Position numbers and translations under genes: made by a program
Notes under the pieces: generated by a model
The model's database searches: none
Told to the model about the DNA's origin: nothing
The model's input: the letters and a program-made list of their open reading frames with translations, nothing else
Shown: positions 16,636-25,784 of the stretch, one piece after another
How the letters are laid out: each line of letters starts with the position of its first letter
How positions within the stretch are numbered: position 1 is the stretch's first letter
Source: Ruegeria lacuscaerulensis
Lineage (GTDB): Bacteria > Pseudomonadota > Alphaproteobacteria > Rhodobacterales > Rhodobacteraceae
NCBI RefSeq assembly: GCF_013031245.1
Contig: NZ_WPZL01000001.1
Coordinates: forward strand, 1 to 64,000
Length of the DNA stretch: 64,000 nt
Direction: 5' to 3'

Positions 16636-17699
16636 GGTTCCAGTCCCGGTGGAGGTGCAGCATATGTTGGGTAGAGCCCCAGCACTTTGAACAGGTTTCC
16701 CATTTCCTCCGGATGCGTCAACCGGCGATGTGCGGCAATCAGCGTGTTCCGCTCGGATTCTTCGAGTGGCCTGGCGAGAGCCTGCGCGCGGGTGGTGATT
16801 CCCAATCGATCCAGAAACACGCCCTGTGCGGTCAGTCGCGAATGGGCGCAGCCAGCGGCGCGGGCCGCAAGAGCCAGGGGTTCAAAATCCAGATGCGCCG
16901 TCAGATCCGCGTGACCCGGTGTGGTCAGCGGGTCTGTGGGCTCATGGTTTTTCAGGGCCTGAAGCGTATCCCCCAGCGAATGCCAGTCTCCGTAGTCCAC
17001 GATCAGACCAGCCCCTCCATACGTACCAATATGCCCGGCGATCACTGTCATGATCGGAATCGCCGCCGCACATAGCTCGATCAGGTCGCCATCCTTGGTG
17101 TCCGCCAGCCGATCCTTCAGCGCCACCTGCGGTGCGCGCGGGCCCAGCCCAAAGGCCAGCTCGCCGTCCTCGATGCCAATCAGACGCTCGCGCCAACCAT
17201 TGCCGTCGCGCAGGAACTGGCGGATGGGCAGAGCGTCGAAGAACTCGTTTGCGACCAGGAAAAGTGGGGCATCGGGCAGATCGGCGACCGTGTCGATCCA
17301 TTTCGGGGAGTGGTCCTGCAATGTCTGAGCCTGAATACCCCGCAGGGTGGGAGAGGCCTCTAGCAACAGAATCTCAGCTGCATCATGAAACCCCGGAACG
17401 TTTCGTGTCGCGCGCAAGATGTCCGCCATCAGTGTTCCGCGCCCCGGCCCAAGCTCGACCAGAACGATATGGTCCGGGTGGCCCTGGTCCAGCCAGCTTT
17501 GCGCCAGAGACAAACCGACCAATTCTCCGAACATCTGACTGATCTCGGGGGCGGTAATAAAATCTCCCTGCACCCCCAAGGGATCGCGGGTGGTGTAGTA
17601 ACCGTGTGTGGGGTGCAGCAGGCATTCCGTCATGTAGTCGGCCACACTCAATGGGCCGTCCTGCGCAATACGCGCCAGCAGATGACCGGTCAGGCTCAT
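16632..17699 (-). CDS. MidA/NDUFAF7-like SAM-dependent methyltransferase
   Basis: A 355-residue class I methyltransferase of the COG1565/MidA family; the mitochondrial relative NDUFAF7 dimethylates an arginine of a complex I subunit. Diagnostic motifs are [20 protein letters not shown] (about 22-41), [18 protein letters not shown], the SAM site [11 protein letters not shown] near 85 and [12 protein letters not shown] near 150. The start at 17699 overlaps the lgt stop (ATGA); the longer frame upstream lies inside lgt. Rhodobacteraceae have a complex I, so an assembly role is plausible but not shown. Confidence 0.92.
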   Translation of the reverse strand: MSLTGHLLARIAQDGPLSVADYMTECLLHPTHGYYTTRDPLGVQGDFITAPEISQMFGELVGLSLAQSWLDQGHPDHIVLVELGPGRGTLMADILRATRNVPGFHDAAEILLLEASPTLRGIQAQTLQDHSPKWIDTVADLPDAPLFLVANEFFDALPIRQFLRDGNGWRERLIGIEDGELAFGLGPRAPQVALKDRLADTKDGDLIELCAAAIPIMTVIAGHIGTYGGAGLIVDYGDWHSLGDTLQALKNHEPTDPLTTPGHADLTAHLDFEPLALAARAAGCAHSRLTAQGVFLDRLGITTRAQALARPLEESERNTLIAAHRRLTHPEEMGNLFKVLGLYPTYAAPPPGLEP

Positions 17700-18583
17700 G
17701 ATACGGCCCGTGCGCGCAGGACGAACCACAGGCCGAGCGCGATCATCGGGAGTGACAGAAATTGTCCCATGGTCAGCCCATAGCCGCCCACTTGCCACGC
17801 CAGCCCCAGAGGATTTCCTGGCGAGATGAACTGTGCATCCGGTTGTCGGAAAAACTCGACGATGAAACGAGATGCGCCATAGCCCGCCAGAAATACGCCC
17901 ATGACCAGCCCGGGCCTGTGAAACGCCCCGCGCCGATAGGCCAACCACAGCAACAGGGCGCCCAGCAACAGGCCCTCCAAAGCGGCCTCATATAGTTGTG
18001 AGGGGTGCCGCGCGCACATCCCGGTCAAAACGTCGGGACAGTCCTGCGCAGCCGGGCCGGGGAAGATCACAGCCCAGGGCAATTCGCTTGGCCGCCCCCA
18101 GAGTTCGGCGTTGATGAAATTGGCCAGACGCCCCAGCAACAATCCGGGCGGCACCGTGTGCGCAATCAGGTCGGCCAGCGACAAAACCGAAATCTGGTGA
18201 CGCCGTGCATATAGAAAAGAGGCTATAACAACCCCCAAAAGTCCGCCGTGAAACGCCATGCCACCCTGCCAGACTTTCAGAATCTCCATTGGATGCGAAA
18301 GATAATACTCTGGCTGATAGAACAGAACAAACCCCAGTCGCCCGCCCAGAATCACGCCGAGGATGATCCAGGTGATCAGGTCCTCTAGCTGCGCGGGCTT
18401 CATCGGCGGCGTCTGATCTGGCCATAGCGCAGGGCGGCGAAGCGCCATTACCCCCATCCGCCATGCAATCAGAATGCCGGCGATATAGGCCAGCGCATAC
18501 CACCTCAGGGCGAACTCCATCCCGAACAAAGAGATCGAGAACAATTCGGGCGACAGATCGGGGAAATTCAGAACAGCCTGCAT
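17696..18583 (-). CDS. lgt: Prolipoprotein diacylglyceryl transferase
   Basis: A 295-residue polytopic inner-membrane enzyme that attaches diacylglycerol from phosphatidylglycerol to the lipobox Cys of prelipoproteins. The invariant motif HGGLLGVV (about 105) and the Lgt signature [16 protein letters not shown] (about 148-163) are present, and seven membrane helices are expected. It is the first gene of a three-gene operon with midA and pgeF, joined by 4-bp overlaps. Several lipoprotein genes in this window (for example at 30.4, 42.2 and 44.6 kb) would be its substrates. Confidence 0.97.
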   Translation of the reverse strand: MQAVLNFPDLSPELFSISLFGMEFALRWYALAYIAGILIAWRMGVMALRRPALWPDQTPPMKPAQLEDLITWIILGVILGGRLGFVLFYQPEYYLSHPMEILKVWQGGMAFHGGLLGVVIASFLYARRHQISVLSLADLIAHTVPPGLLLGRLANFINAELWGRPSELPWAVIFPGPAAQDCPDVLTGMCARHPSQLYEAALEGLLLGALLLWLAYRRGAFHRPGLVMGVFLAGYGASRFIVEFFRQPDAQFISPGNPLGLAWQVGGYGLTMGQFLSLPMIALGLWFVLRARAVS

Positions 18584-18680
18584 GTGCGTCTCATTGCCCG
18601 GGGTTTGCGGGGCAAGTCAACCTTGAGCCCGGGCCAATCTTTACCCATATAGAGACCAACCGCGATATCGGAGTAAAACC

Positions 18681-18929
18681 ATGCAAACCCGTAACAAGAT
18701 TCTTGACGACGTTTCCCAACTCATGACCAACGCCATGGGCGTGGCCCAGGGCGCGCGGGAAGAGGCCGAGAACGCGATGAAGTCGATGATCGATCGCTGG
18801 CTGGCCGACCGCGATTTCGTCACACGTGAGGAATTCGATGCGGTTCGTGCAATGGCGCAGAAGGCGCGCGAAGAAAACGCGGCACTGGAATCGCGCATTA
18901 CCGCGCTTGAGGCAAAACTGGACAAATAA
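18681..18929 (+). CDS. UbiK-like accessory factor (BMFP family)
   Basis: An 82-residue protein of the YqiC/UbiK/BMFP type. In E. coli, UbiK assists the ubiquinone-synthesis complex and forms a coiled-coil trimer. The sequence shows the amphipathic N-terminal part and a C-terminal coiled coil ending REENAALESRITALEAKLDK, with the conserved RDFVTREEFDAVR just before it. CGGAGTAAAACC precedes the ATG. It is monocistronic and divergent from lgt. Confidence 0.9.
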   Translation: MQTRNKILDDVSQLMTNAMGVAQGAREEAENAMKSMIDRWLADRDFVTREEFDAVRAMAQKAREENAALESRITALEAKLDK

Positions 18930-19251
18930 CGCCTGCGCTTCTTGTACGTCTCAGAATTTCGGAAAATGGAAACAGCCGCGCAATCCGGCATCGGGTTGTG
19001 CGATGCGGTGCAGTTTGACGCATCGCGGAATTTTATCAAGACAAAGCTGCATCTGATGTCAATATTTTGATTGGCGTTGCTTTCTGTCCACAACTTATTG
19101 CTGTTTTCCCCAATAAATAGGGTTGCCAGACCATCGCCCGCATCGCACCATATTTGGTACAGGCCCAAGGGGGAAGCCCGGCCTGTAGTGCAGGCAACTA
19201 GCGCTGGGGCGCTGCCAGCCCCGAAATGCTAGAGATTAGTGAGGTGGCATT
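18930..19251. other. Intergenic region with a 5' hairpin before ybjN
   Basis: No convincing gene. Immediately upstream of the YbjN-domain gene is a hairpin, CTAGC and GGGGC pairing with GCCCC and GCTAG (19198-19232), which probably belongs to the leader of that mRNA. The remainder is comparatively AT-rich around 19040-19110 and should hold its promoter. Confidence 0.4.
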
Positions 19252-19752
19252 ATGGCCCTTTCCGAGCAGTTTCTCGAAGAAGACCTTCATCCGATCGATA
19301 TTGTTGAACATATTGCCGAACACCACGACTGGGATTTTGACCGGATCGGGGATGATCAGATTGCCATGGCTGTCGAAGGCCAGTGGCGCACATACTCGAT
19401 TACCCTGGCGTGGTCGAACTATGACGAAACGCTCCGCATGGTGTGTTCGTTCGAGATGGAGCCGCCATCTGATCGCGAAACCGAGCTGTATGAGTTGCTG
19501 AACAAAATGAACGATCAGTGCTGGGCCGGTGCATTCACCTATTGGGCCAATCAGAAGCTGATGGTCTATCGGTATGGTTTGGTTCTGGCCGGTGGTCAGA
19601 TGGCCAGCCCAGAACAGATCGACACGATGATTACCGCTGCAGTCCTCAGCGCCGAGCGCTATTACCCGGCAATCCAACTGGTCACATGGGGCAACCGCGA
19701 CCCCGAAGACGCGATGCAAGTCGCCATTGCAGAGGCCTACGGCCGCGCGTAA
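19252..19752 (+). CDS. YbjN domain-containing protein
   Basis: A 166-residue YbjN-domain protein, a fold also seen in type III secretion chaperone-like proteins; YbjN affects motility and stress behaviour in E. coli, but the alphaproteobacterial role is not defined. The sequence HPIDIVEHIAEHHDWDFDR and the strand-rich core (WRTYSITLAWSNYDETLRMV, then FTYWANQKLMVYRYGLVLAG) fit. GAGGTGG precedes the ATG. proC follows after 36 bp on the same strand, and co-transcription is likely. Confidence 0.88.
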   Translation: MALSEQFLEEDLHPIDIVEHIAEHHDWDFDRIGDDQIAMAVEGQWRTYSITLAWSNYDETLRMVCSFEMEPPSDRETELYELLNKMNDQCWAGAFTYWANQKLMVYRYGLVLAGGQMASPEQIDTMITAAVLSAERYYPAIQLVTWGNRDPEDAMQVAIAEAYGRA

Positions 19753-19788
19753 AGCTTTGCCCCGAACCGAATAGGGAGAGGGGCAATC

Positions 19789-20604
19789 ATGGACATGTCA
19801 CGCGTCGCCGAGCAGGGGCTGGTTCTTCTGGGATGCGGCAAAATGGGATCGGCCATGCTCGCCGGATGGTTGGAGCATGGCCTTCCTGTTTCGTCTGTCT
19901 GGGTAATCGATCCAAAACCCTCGGACTGGCTGAAAGCGCAGGGCGTAAACATCAACACTCCATTACCCGAGTCTCCGGCGGTTGTGTTGGTGGCCGTAAA
20001 ACCGCAGATGATAGGCAGCGCCCTGCCTGCGATCAAGGCGCTTGGTGGCGGCGGCAGCTTGTTCATTTCGGTTGCTGCGGGCACATCAATAGCCACCTTC
20101 GAATCCGTGCTGGGCGAGCGAACCCCAATCGTACGAGCCATGCCAAACACACCTGCTGCCATCCGGCAGGGAATCACAGCGCTGATCGGCAATTCGAATG
20201 CGTCAGGTGCCGACATAGCCTTGGCTGAAAGCCTGCTCTCATCCATCGGAGAAACGGTTCTGTTGCAGGACGAAGCGCAGATGGACGCGGTTACCGGCCT
20301 CAGCGGCTCGGGGCCCGCTTATGTCTTCCACCTAATTGAAACGCTGGCCGCAGCCGGTCAGGCGCAGGGCTTGCCACATGATCTGGCGATGAAGTTGGCC
20401 AAGTCCACTGTGGCTGGGGCAGGGGCGCTGGCGATGGCTGCAGACGAAGACCCCTCGCAATTGCGTATCAACGTCACATCGCCCAACGGAACAACGCAGG
20501 CCGCACTTGAGGTGTTGATGCACGAAGAGGAAGGTTTCCCCGACCTACTTCATCGCGCGGTCAAAGCCGCAACCGACCGATCCAAGGAGCTTTCACGTGA
20601 GTGA
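19789..20604 (+). CDS. proC: Pyrroline-5-carboxylate reductase
   Basis: A 271-residue NAD(P)H enzyme for the last step of proline synthesis. The N-terminal Rossmann motif is LLGCGKMGSAMLAGWL (about 13-28), MPNTPA is near residue 117, and the C-terminal signature VTGLSGSGPAYVF is near 170 with TSPNGTTQAALEVL near 232. The ATG follows GGGAGAGGGG. Its 3' end overlaps the next start by 8 bp. The opposite pathway enzyme, PutA, lies at the right end of the window. Confidence 0.97.
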   Translation: MDMSRVAEQGLVLLGCGKMGSAMLAGWLEHGLPVSSVWVIDPKPSDWLKAQGVNINTPLPESPAVVLVAVKPQMIGSALPAIKALGGGGSLFISVAAGTSIATFESVLGERTPIVRAMPNTPAAIRQGITALIGNSNASGADIALAESLLSSIGETVLLQDEAQMDAVTGLSGSGPAYVFHLIETLAAAGQAQGLPHDLAMKLAKSTVAGAGALAMAADEDPSQLRINVTSPNGTTQAALEVLMHEEEGFPDLLHRAVKAATDRSKELSRE

Positions 20605-20935
20605 GATATCATTCGACGACTTTCTCAAAGTCGACATCCGCGTGGGCGAGGTGATCCGCGCGGAGGCGTTCCCCGAAGCCCGCAAGCCGGCAATCAAAAT
20701 GTGGATCGATTTCGGCGACGAGATTGGCGAGCGGAAGACCTCGGCCCAGGTCACCGCGCATTACGACACGGGGTCGCTTGTTGGCAAACAGGTGATGGCG
20801 GTTGTGAATTTCCCCCCGCGCCAGATTGGTAAGTTCATGTCCGAGGTTTTGGTGCTGGGCCTGCCTGATGACAATGGTGAGATCGTTCTGATCGGCCCTG
20901 ACGGCGAAGTTCCTATCGGCGGAAGGATGCACTGA
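20597..20935 (+). CDS. csaA: CsaA-like tRNA-binding OB-fold protein
   Basis: A 112-residue protein consisting of one tRNA-binding (EMAP/Trbp111-like) OB-fold domain. The motif FLKVDIRVGEVIRAEAFPEA (about 9-28) and VNFPPRQIGKFMSEVLVLG (about 74-92) are typical for CsaA, a dimer with chaperone-like and tRNA-binding activity. The start is GTG inside the end of proC, so translation is likely coupled. Its TGA overlaps the next ATG by one base (TGATG). Confidence 0.92.
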   Translation: MSEISFDDFLKVDIRVGEVIRAEAFPEARKPAIKMWIDFGDEIGERKTSAQVTAHYDTGSLVGKQVMAVVNFPPRQIGKFMSEVLVLGLPDDNGEIVLIGPDGEVPIGGRMH

Positions 20936-21885
20936 TGAAACTGCTGATCGCCCGTCCGATGACAGCGGTCGTCGAAGCGCGCGCACGTGCCGAATTCGAT
21001 GTGGAAATCCGCAGTGACACTCTGCCGCTGACGCATGAGGAAATGCTGCGATCGCTGACTGAATTCGATGTCGTAGTTCCAACCTTGGGTGATCAGTTCT
21101 CGGCGCAGGTCTTTGTCGAAGCGCCAGACCCGCGTTGCAAGCTGCTGGCCAATTTCGGAGTCGGTTTCAACCATATCGACGTGAACGCTGCGCGCACCGC
21201 AGGTGTCGAGGTCACAAATACACCTGGCGCTGTCACCGATGCCACAGCGGACATTGCCATGACCCTGCTGCTATCCACTGCCCGTCGCGCAGGTGAAGGC
21301 GAACGGCTGGTGCGCGCTGGCGATTGGCAGGGTTGGCATCCGACGCAGATGCTGGGCCACCACGTGACCGGCAAACGTGTCGGGATCGTCGGCATGGGGC
21401 GCATCGGGCAGGCCATCGCCCGGCGCTGTCATTTCGGATTTGGAATGCAGGTGGCCTATCAGTCGCGTAGCCCAAAGGACTTAGACTTCCCGGCAGACTA
21501 CTTTCCCGATCTTGCTGCGCTAGCCGCCGCAGTCGAATTCCTCGTGCTAGCTGTTCCCGGTGGCGTTGAGACCCGCCATCTGATCAACGCGCAAGTGTTG
21601 GAGGCCATGAACCCCTCGGGCATACTGGTCAACATCGCGCGCGGTGAAGTCGTGGACGAGGCCGCCCTGATCGCAGCCTTGCAATCGGAGCAGATCGCGG
21701 GGGCCGGGCTGGACGTTTACGAATTCGAACCCGCCGTCCCTCAGGCCCTGCGCGATATGGACAACGTGACGCTGCTGCCGCATCTGGGCACCGCGACCGA
21801 AGAGGTTCGTTCGGATATGGGTCATATGGCATTGGACAACGTCGCGGCCTTTGTTGCAGGCCGTCCGCTACCGAATCCGGTTTAG
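20935..21885 (+). CDS. D-2-hydroxyacid dehydrogenase, glyoxylate-reductase-like
   Basis: A 316-residue NAD(P)-dependent dehydrogenase. The nucleotide-binding motif is VGIVGMGRIGQAIARR (about 147-162), and the catalytic Arg, Glu and His are in NIARGEVVD, the EFEP region and LLPHLGTATEE. It is closest to the glyoxylate/hydroxypyruvate reductases, although 2-ketoacid specificity cannot be fixed from sequence. Last gene of the proC-csaA unit; its stop codon overlaps that of convergent tdk. Confidence 0.88.
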   Translation: MKLLIARPMTAVVEARARAEFDVEIRSDTLPLTHEEMLRSLTEFDVVVPTLGDQFSAQVFVEAPDPRCKLLANFGVGFNHIDVNAARTAGVEVTNTPGAVTDATADIAMTLLLSTARRAGEGERLVRAGDWQGWHPTQMLGHHVTGKRVGIVGMGRIGQAIARRCHFGFGMQVAYQSRSPKDLDFPADYFPDLAALAAAVEFLVLAVPGGVETRHLINAQVLEAMNPSGILVNIARGEVVDEAALIAALQSEQIAGAGLDVYEFEPAVPQALRDMDNVTLLPHLGTATEEVRSDMGHMALDNVAAFVAGRPLPNPV

Positions 21886-22460
21886 CTGCCCATCGCTTCG
21901 CGCCAGTGTTTCCGGCAGAGCGAGACATAGGTCTCGTTTCCGCCGATCTGCACCTGCGCGCCTTCGGTGATGGTGTCGCCATTCTCATCCTGACGAATCA
22001 CCATCGTTGCCTTGCGGCCGCATTCGCAGATGGTACGTACCTCGCGCATTTCATCGGCCAGCGCCAGCAAAGCGGCAGATCCGGGAAACAGGTGCCCCTG
22101 AAAATCCACTCGCAGACCGTAGGCCAGTACCGGTACCTTCAGGTCATCAACCGCGCGGGCCAGTTGCCAGACTTGTTCTTCGGTTAGGAACTGTGCCTCG
22201 TCCACAAAGACACAGGCAACTTTGCCCTTGTTCAACTGCTTTTCAATCATCGCAAAAACGTCGTCTGTGGCAGCGAAAGTATCGGCATCGGCGGAAATAC
22301 CGATCCGCGAAGCGATCCGCCCGACACCGGCGCGCCCGTCCAGCGCTGCGGTCATCAGATAGGTATCCATGCCCCGTTCGCGATAGTTGTGCGAAGCCTG
22401 CAGTAATACAGTCGATTTGCCCGCGTTCATGGTGGAATAATTGAAGTAGAGTTTTGCCAT
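21882..22460 (-). CDS. tdk: Thymidine kinase (type II)
   Basis: A 192-residue salvage kinase phosphorylating thymidine. The P-loop STMNAGKSTVLL is at about 8-19, FVDEAQFL near 89 carries the catalytic Glu region, and a zinc-binding lobe has CECG near 146 and LCRKHW near 184. The ATG at 22460 is used because the 12 residues of upstream open frame are not family-like. It ends tail-to-tail with the dehydrogenase gene, overlapping by 4 bp. Confidence 0.96.
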   Translation of the reverse strand: MAKLYFNYSTMNAGKSTVLLQASHNYRERGMDTYLMTAALDGRAGVGRIASRIGISADADTFAATDDVFAMIEKQLNKGKVACVFVDEAQFLTEEQVWQLARAVDDLKVPVLAYGLRVDFQGHLFPGSAALLALADEMREVRTICECGRKATMVIRQDENGDTITEGAQVQIGGNETYVSLCRKHWREAMGS

Positions 22461-22816
22461 GCGCCCGGGTCTAGAACGGCTGATCCGCCTGGGCAAGACA
22501 TCAAAATCCCTGAAGGAAGCGACGTCGCCGTTGTTGTTGCAGAGGCAGAGCGCAAGCTCAAAGGGGATGGATCCCCCGCGTCAACAACAGCGACACCGTC
22601 GGCCAACATGCGGCCCACACATAACGAGGCTAAAATAGCGCCCCGCAGACACTCATTACCGGCCGGAACGGCCGCCACTCACTCACAAAACCCCCGCATA
22701 TCTGAGGGATAGTCAATGTATGACATTTCAATTATGAATCGAGTATGGGAAATTTCTTTTCCCTTTCCCCCATAATGGCAGATGTTGTGGGTGAGGCAGG
22801 CAGCAAAGGTAATATT
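22461..22816. other. Intergenic region with an unassigned open frame
   Basis: No gene can be assigned. On the plus strand a frame is open from inside the tdk 5' end to a TAG at 22710-22712 and reads protein-like in part (DIKIPEGSDVAVVVAEAERK), but it has no ATG or ribosome-binding site at its left side. It may be a remnant of a displaced gene. The stretch 22700-22816 is AT-rich and likely holds the promoter of the next gene. Confidence 0.35.
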
Positions 22817-23278
22817 ATGGCAGATATCGGGGCCTATCTGAAAAAGCACACGGAAGCGTTGGTTAAGGACGTTGGAATCGAATCCGCTTGCGAGATCACC
22901 GGCAAGTCCAAGGCGACGCTGGGCCGATACTATTCTGACAACGCTGAACATACTGACCGGTTCATGCCGGTGGATGCCGTAGCCCGGCTAGAGGCAGTGT
23001 CGAACTTCCCGCACGTTACCTCGGCACTGGCCGATCTCAAGAATATCACCCTATCTTACGACGGCCGCAACGACGACAGCCCGCGCACCGGAGGGGTGAA
23101 TTCGGACGTCATCGCGCTGAGCCAGCGGTTCGCGATGCTGATGACCGAATACCAGGCCGCCATCGAAGACGGCATCATCACAGTGAACGAGGCCAAACGC
23201 CTGTTGAAGGAAACCAGCTTGCTGCAACAGGTGCTGATCGAGATGAAGCTGCATCTGGAAGAAGAAAGCGTGAGCTGA
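22817..23278 (+). CDS. Conserved hypothetical protein with helix-turn-helix-like N terminus
   Basis: A 153-residue protein I cannot name with confidence. The N-terminal part has CEITGKSKATLGRYYSD (about 25-41), which reads like the recognition region of a helix-turn-helix, followed by RFMPVDAVARLEAVSNFPHV. The C-terminal part is helical, acidic and Leu-rich (KRLLKETSLLQQVLIEMKLH). The start at 22817 follows AAAGG; ATGs at 22745 and 22775 would add 24 or 14 residues that look non-coding. DNA binding is inference. It is monocistronic and convergent with the methyltransferase gene. Confidence 0.7.
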   Translation: MADIGAYLKKHTEALVKDVGIESACEITGKSKATLGRYYSDNAEHTDRFMPVDAVARLEAVSNFPHVTSALADLKNITLSYDGRNDDSPRTGGVNSDVIALSQRFAMLMTEYQAAIEDGIITVNEAKRLLKETSLLQQVLIEMKLHLEEESVS

Positions 23279-23325
23279 GGCAGGCTAAACTGTGGTCCGA
23301 TTCCAGTTGACTTGTCAGGATGCGC

Positions 23326-23949
23326 TCAGTTTTTTCGAATGGCCACTATGCCAAGGCTCGTCCGCGACGGTGGACCGGAGGGGAAGGAATAGGTTCGCTC
23401 CAAATTAAACCCTGCTGTTTGCAGCAACGCCGTGATTTCATTCTCGCTAAAAGTGCGGTGCCGCCATTGGAGCCAGATAATGGCATTGCACCAATGTGGT
23501 TTCGAAACAACTAGATGCAGTCGACCGCCGGGGCACAAAAGGTCCCGAACTTGCGTTAATGCGACCAGAGGATCGTCGCAGTGCTCAATGACATGGGCGG
23601 CCAATGCCACATCGGCCGGTTCTAGGGTGGTATCACCCAACATGGCAGGAACCAGGTGCGGCTCGACTTCGCGCGCGCGAAGGGCGGATTGGCCACGTTC
23701 GAGCATTGCAGCACTGGGATCAAGAAGGGTTAATTTTCTCGGGGATCCATAGATTGCAACCCAAGCTTCCGCGAAAGAGCCGGTACCCGCTCCAATGTCG
23801 ATGACGTGTACCTCTGGAGACGGCCGCGATCGGGGGGCGGACAGAAAGCCGAGATATCCTTCGTAATACCCCAGGGCACGCATCTTGTCCCGCCATCTGG
23901 GAGCGGCGGTTTCGTAGCGGGATGTGATATTTGCAGTCGAATTCGCCAT
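23326..23949 (-). CDS. Class I SAM-dependent methyltransferase
   Basis: A 207-residue small-molecule-type methyltransferase. The SAM motif VIDIGAGTGSFAEAW is near residue 49, the acidic end of strand 2 is LTLLDPSAAML near 74, and HVIEHCDDPLVAL near 118 matches the UbiE/biotin-synthesis-like methyltransferase group. The C terminus is FSFP-like and ends in IVAIRKN, as in these folds. Substrate unknown. It lies 75 bp downstream of the KAS III gene on the same strand and could be its operon partner. Confidence 0.85.
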   Translation of the reverse strand: MANSTANITSRYETAAPRWRDKMRALGYYEGYLGFLSAPRSRPSPEVHVIDIGAGTGSFAEAWVAIYGSPRKLTLLDPSAAMLERGQSALRAREVEPHLVPAMLGDTTLEPADVALAAHVIEHCDDPLVALTQVRDLLCPGGRLHLVVSKPHWCNAIIWLQWRHRTFSENEITALLQTAGFNLERTYSFPSGPPSRTSLGIVAIRKN

Positions 23950-24023
23950 TAGGTGTTGCTTGCCACACCTGGGCTCTCAATTCTAGCCGATGGGAACGAC
24001 CGGTTCGCGGGCGAACTGCCATT

Positions 24024-25148
24024 TCACCCGTGCCGCTGCACGATCACCGATCCGACCGAGTACCCCGCTCCGAAAGAACAGATCAACCCAACATCTCCGT
24101 CCGTCAGGTCGTCGGAATACTTGGAAAACGCGATAATGGACCCGGCTGAGGATGTGTTGGCGTAATCCTGCAGGATGTTGGGTTGTTCGTCCGGCTCAGG
24201 CTCGCGCCCCAGAACCTTTTTTCCGATGAAGTCGTTCATCGTCTTGTTGGCCTGATGCAGCCACAGGCGTTTCAGGTCACCGCTCTCCACACCTTCGGAT
24301 TTCATATGATCGGCGATGTGCTTACTGACCATGGGCAGCACTTCTTTGAACACTTTTCGCCCGTTCTGTGTGAACTGCATGTCACGCCGGTCAACAACGC
24401 CGTCCGGGCGCGAGCGGCGCAGAAAACCGTTATTATTACGGATGTTGTTGGAAAAGGACGTGGCGCAACGGGTCGAGAGAATCTCGAAATGTGGGCCCGC
24501 CGCATCCTCGATCCGTTCGATCAGCGTGGCGGTGGCGACGTCTCCGAAAATGAAGTGGCAGTCCCGGTCGCGCCATTCCAGATGGCCCGAGCAAATCTCG
24601 GGGTTCACCACCAGCGCCGACCGAACCGAGCCCGAGCGGACCATGTCAGCCGCCGCCTGAATACCGAACGTAGCTGACGAGCAGGCGACGTTCATGTCGA
24701 ACCCGAAGCCATCAATCCCAAGCGCCTGCTGAATTTCGATTGCAATCGCGGGATAGGCGCGTTCGTGGTTTGAGGCGGCGCAGATGACCAGATCAACATC
24801 TTCGGCATTTCGCCCGGCTTGGGCCAGCGCCTTGTTGCAGGCGTCCACGGCCATCTCGGTCATGATCCCCGGTTCATCATCGCCGCGTTGGCGCAGCAGG
24901 GGGTGCATCACGTCCGGGTTCAGTACACCGGATTTGTCCATCACATAGCGGTTCTCGATACCCGATGCTTTGAGGATGAACTCTTCGGACGAATGCTGCA
25001 TCGGCTCCATTTCACCGCCTGCAATCGCGTCGGCATTCTCGGCGTTCTTCTTGTCGGCATAAGCGTTGAAGGCGGCGACAAGCTCGGCGTTTGTAATGAC
25101 GTTTTCGGGCGTAAAAACACCGGTACCGGTGATTGCGGGGGTATACAT
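24024..25148 (-). CDS. Beta-ketoacyl-ACP synthase III (FabH-like)
   Basis: A 374-residue condensing enzyme of the KAS III type. The catalytic triad is visible: Cys in NVACSSATFG near residue 158, His in LWLHQANKTMNDF near 300 and Asn in DYANTSSAGS near 330. It is longer than classical FabH (about 320) owing to an N-terminal insertion (AYADKKNAENADA), so it belongs to a FabH-related clade and need not be the housekeeping initiation enzyme. The ATG at 25148 replaces an upstream one that adds 14 unlikely residues. It is divergent from marR, with a palindrome in between. Confidence 0.9.
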   Translation of the reverse strand: MYTPAITGTGVFTPENVITNAELVAAFNAYADKKNAENADAIAGGEMEPMQHSSEEFILKASGIENRYVMDKSGVLNPDVMHPLLRQRGDDEPGIMTEMAVDACNKALAQAGRNAEDVDLVICAASNHERAYPAIAIEIQQALGIDGFGFDMNVACSSATFGIQAAADMVRSGSVRSALVVNPEICSGHLEWRDRDCHFIFGDVATATLIERIEDAAGPHFEILSTRCATSFSNNIRNNNGFLRRSRPDGVVDRRDMQFTQNGRKVFKEVLPMVSKHIADHMKSEGVESGDLKRLWLHQANKTMNDFIGKKVLGREPEPDEQPNILQDYANTSSAGSIIAFSKYSDDLTDGDVGLICSFGAGYSVGSVIVQRHG

Positions 25149-25239
25149 AGCAGGTCCTGGACGTTTCGAATTCGCATAAAATGCAGTCACGGCAGACTTT
25201 GATCAAGGGATGGTGACCTAACGGAATATACTGGTTTCA

Positions 25240-25250
25240 CTCAAATTGAG
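25240..25250. promoter_or_regulatory. Palindrome CTCAAATTGAG, candidate MarR operator
   Basis: A perfect 11-bp palindrome midway between the divergent KAS III and marR genes. It is embedded in a wider imperfect repeat, ATATACT-ggt-TTCACT at the left and AGTGAAGTATAT at the right (about 25226-25285). Position and symmetry suit binding by the neighbouring MarR protein; this is inferred. Confidence 0.42.
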
Positions 25251-25316
25251 CTTCACATCTTGAATAGTTCGAAAAGTGAAGTATATGACCCGTCTGGACG
25301 CGCGCGGAGAATCTTC

Positions 25317-25784
25317 ATGCAAGACGACATCAACACCAGACTTAGTCGCCTTAGCCCCGAAATTCAGTCGATCATGGGTGTGTATGCCCTTTACTGGAAA
25401 CTGGAAGAGACGTTCGATTGTATGGAATCGGACCTGAGCCACCCGGAATGCCACATGCTGATCAAGCTCGATCAACCCAAGCGCATGGGTGTACTGGCTG
25501 CGGATATGCTGAGCGTTCCATCGACCATCACTGCTACAGCGGATGGCCTGGAAAAGGCCGGGTATCTGACTCGCGAACGCGACCCCGAAGACCGCCGCGC
25601 CTGGCTGCTGGTTCTGACAGAGCAAGGTGAAGAAACACGCAATATGCTGGTGTCCGAAGCCGGAGAACTGTTTCACCGCGCCTCGGGCCTGAATGCGGAA
25701 GAAACTGCTGAATTCGCGCGTCTGGCACGCAAAATCCGTGACAACATTCTTAAAACGGGAATTCCCGAGGGACTGACGAAATGA
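25317..25784 (+). CDS. MarR family transcriptional regulator
   Basis: A 155-residue winged-helix regulator. The DNA-binding part is KRMGVLAADMLSVPSTITAT (about 57-76), and the wing signature RERDPEDRRAWLLVLTEQGE is at about 85-104. MarR proteins usually repress an adjoining efflux operon and release DNA on binding a phenolic or other drug. The ATG at 25317 follows GGAG; a TTG 57 bp upstream would extend it. The stop overlaps the start of the periplasmic adaptor gene (ATGA), so regulator and pump are one operon. Confidence 0.93.
   Translation: MQDDINTRLSRLSPEIQSIMGVYALYWKLEETFDCMESDLSHPECHMLIKLDQPKRMGVLAADMLSVPSTITATADGLEKAGYLTRERDPEDRRAWLLVLTEQGEETRNMLVSEAGELFHRASGLNAEETAEFARLARKIRDNILKTGIPEGLTK

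Noticed and set aside
18966..19070. 34-codon ORF starting METAAQSG after ubiK
   Set aside because: Weak ribosome-binding site, no signal sequence or recognisable pattern, and lies in a probable promoter region.
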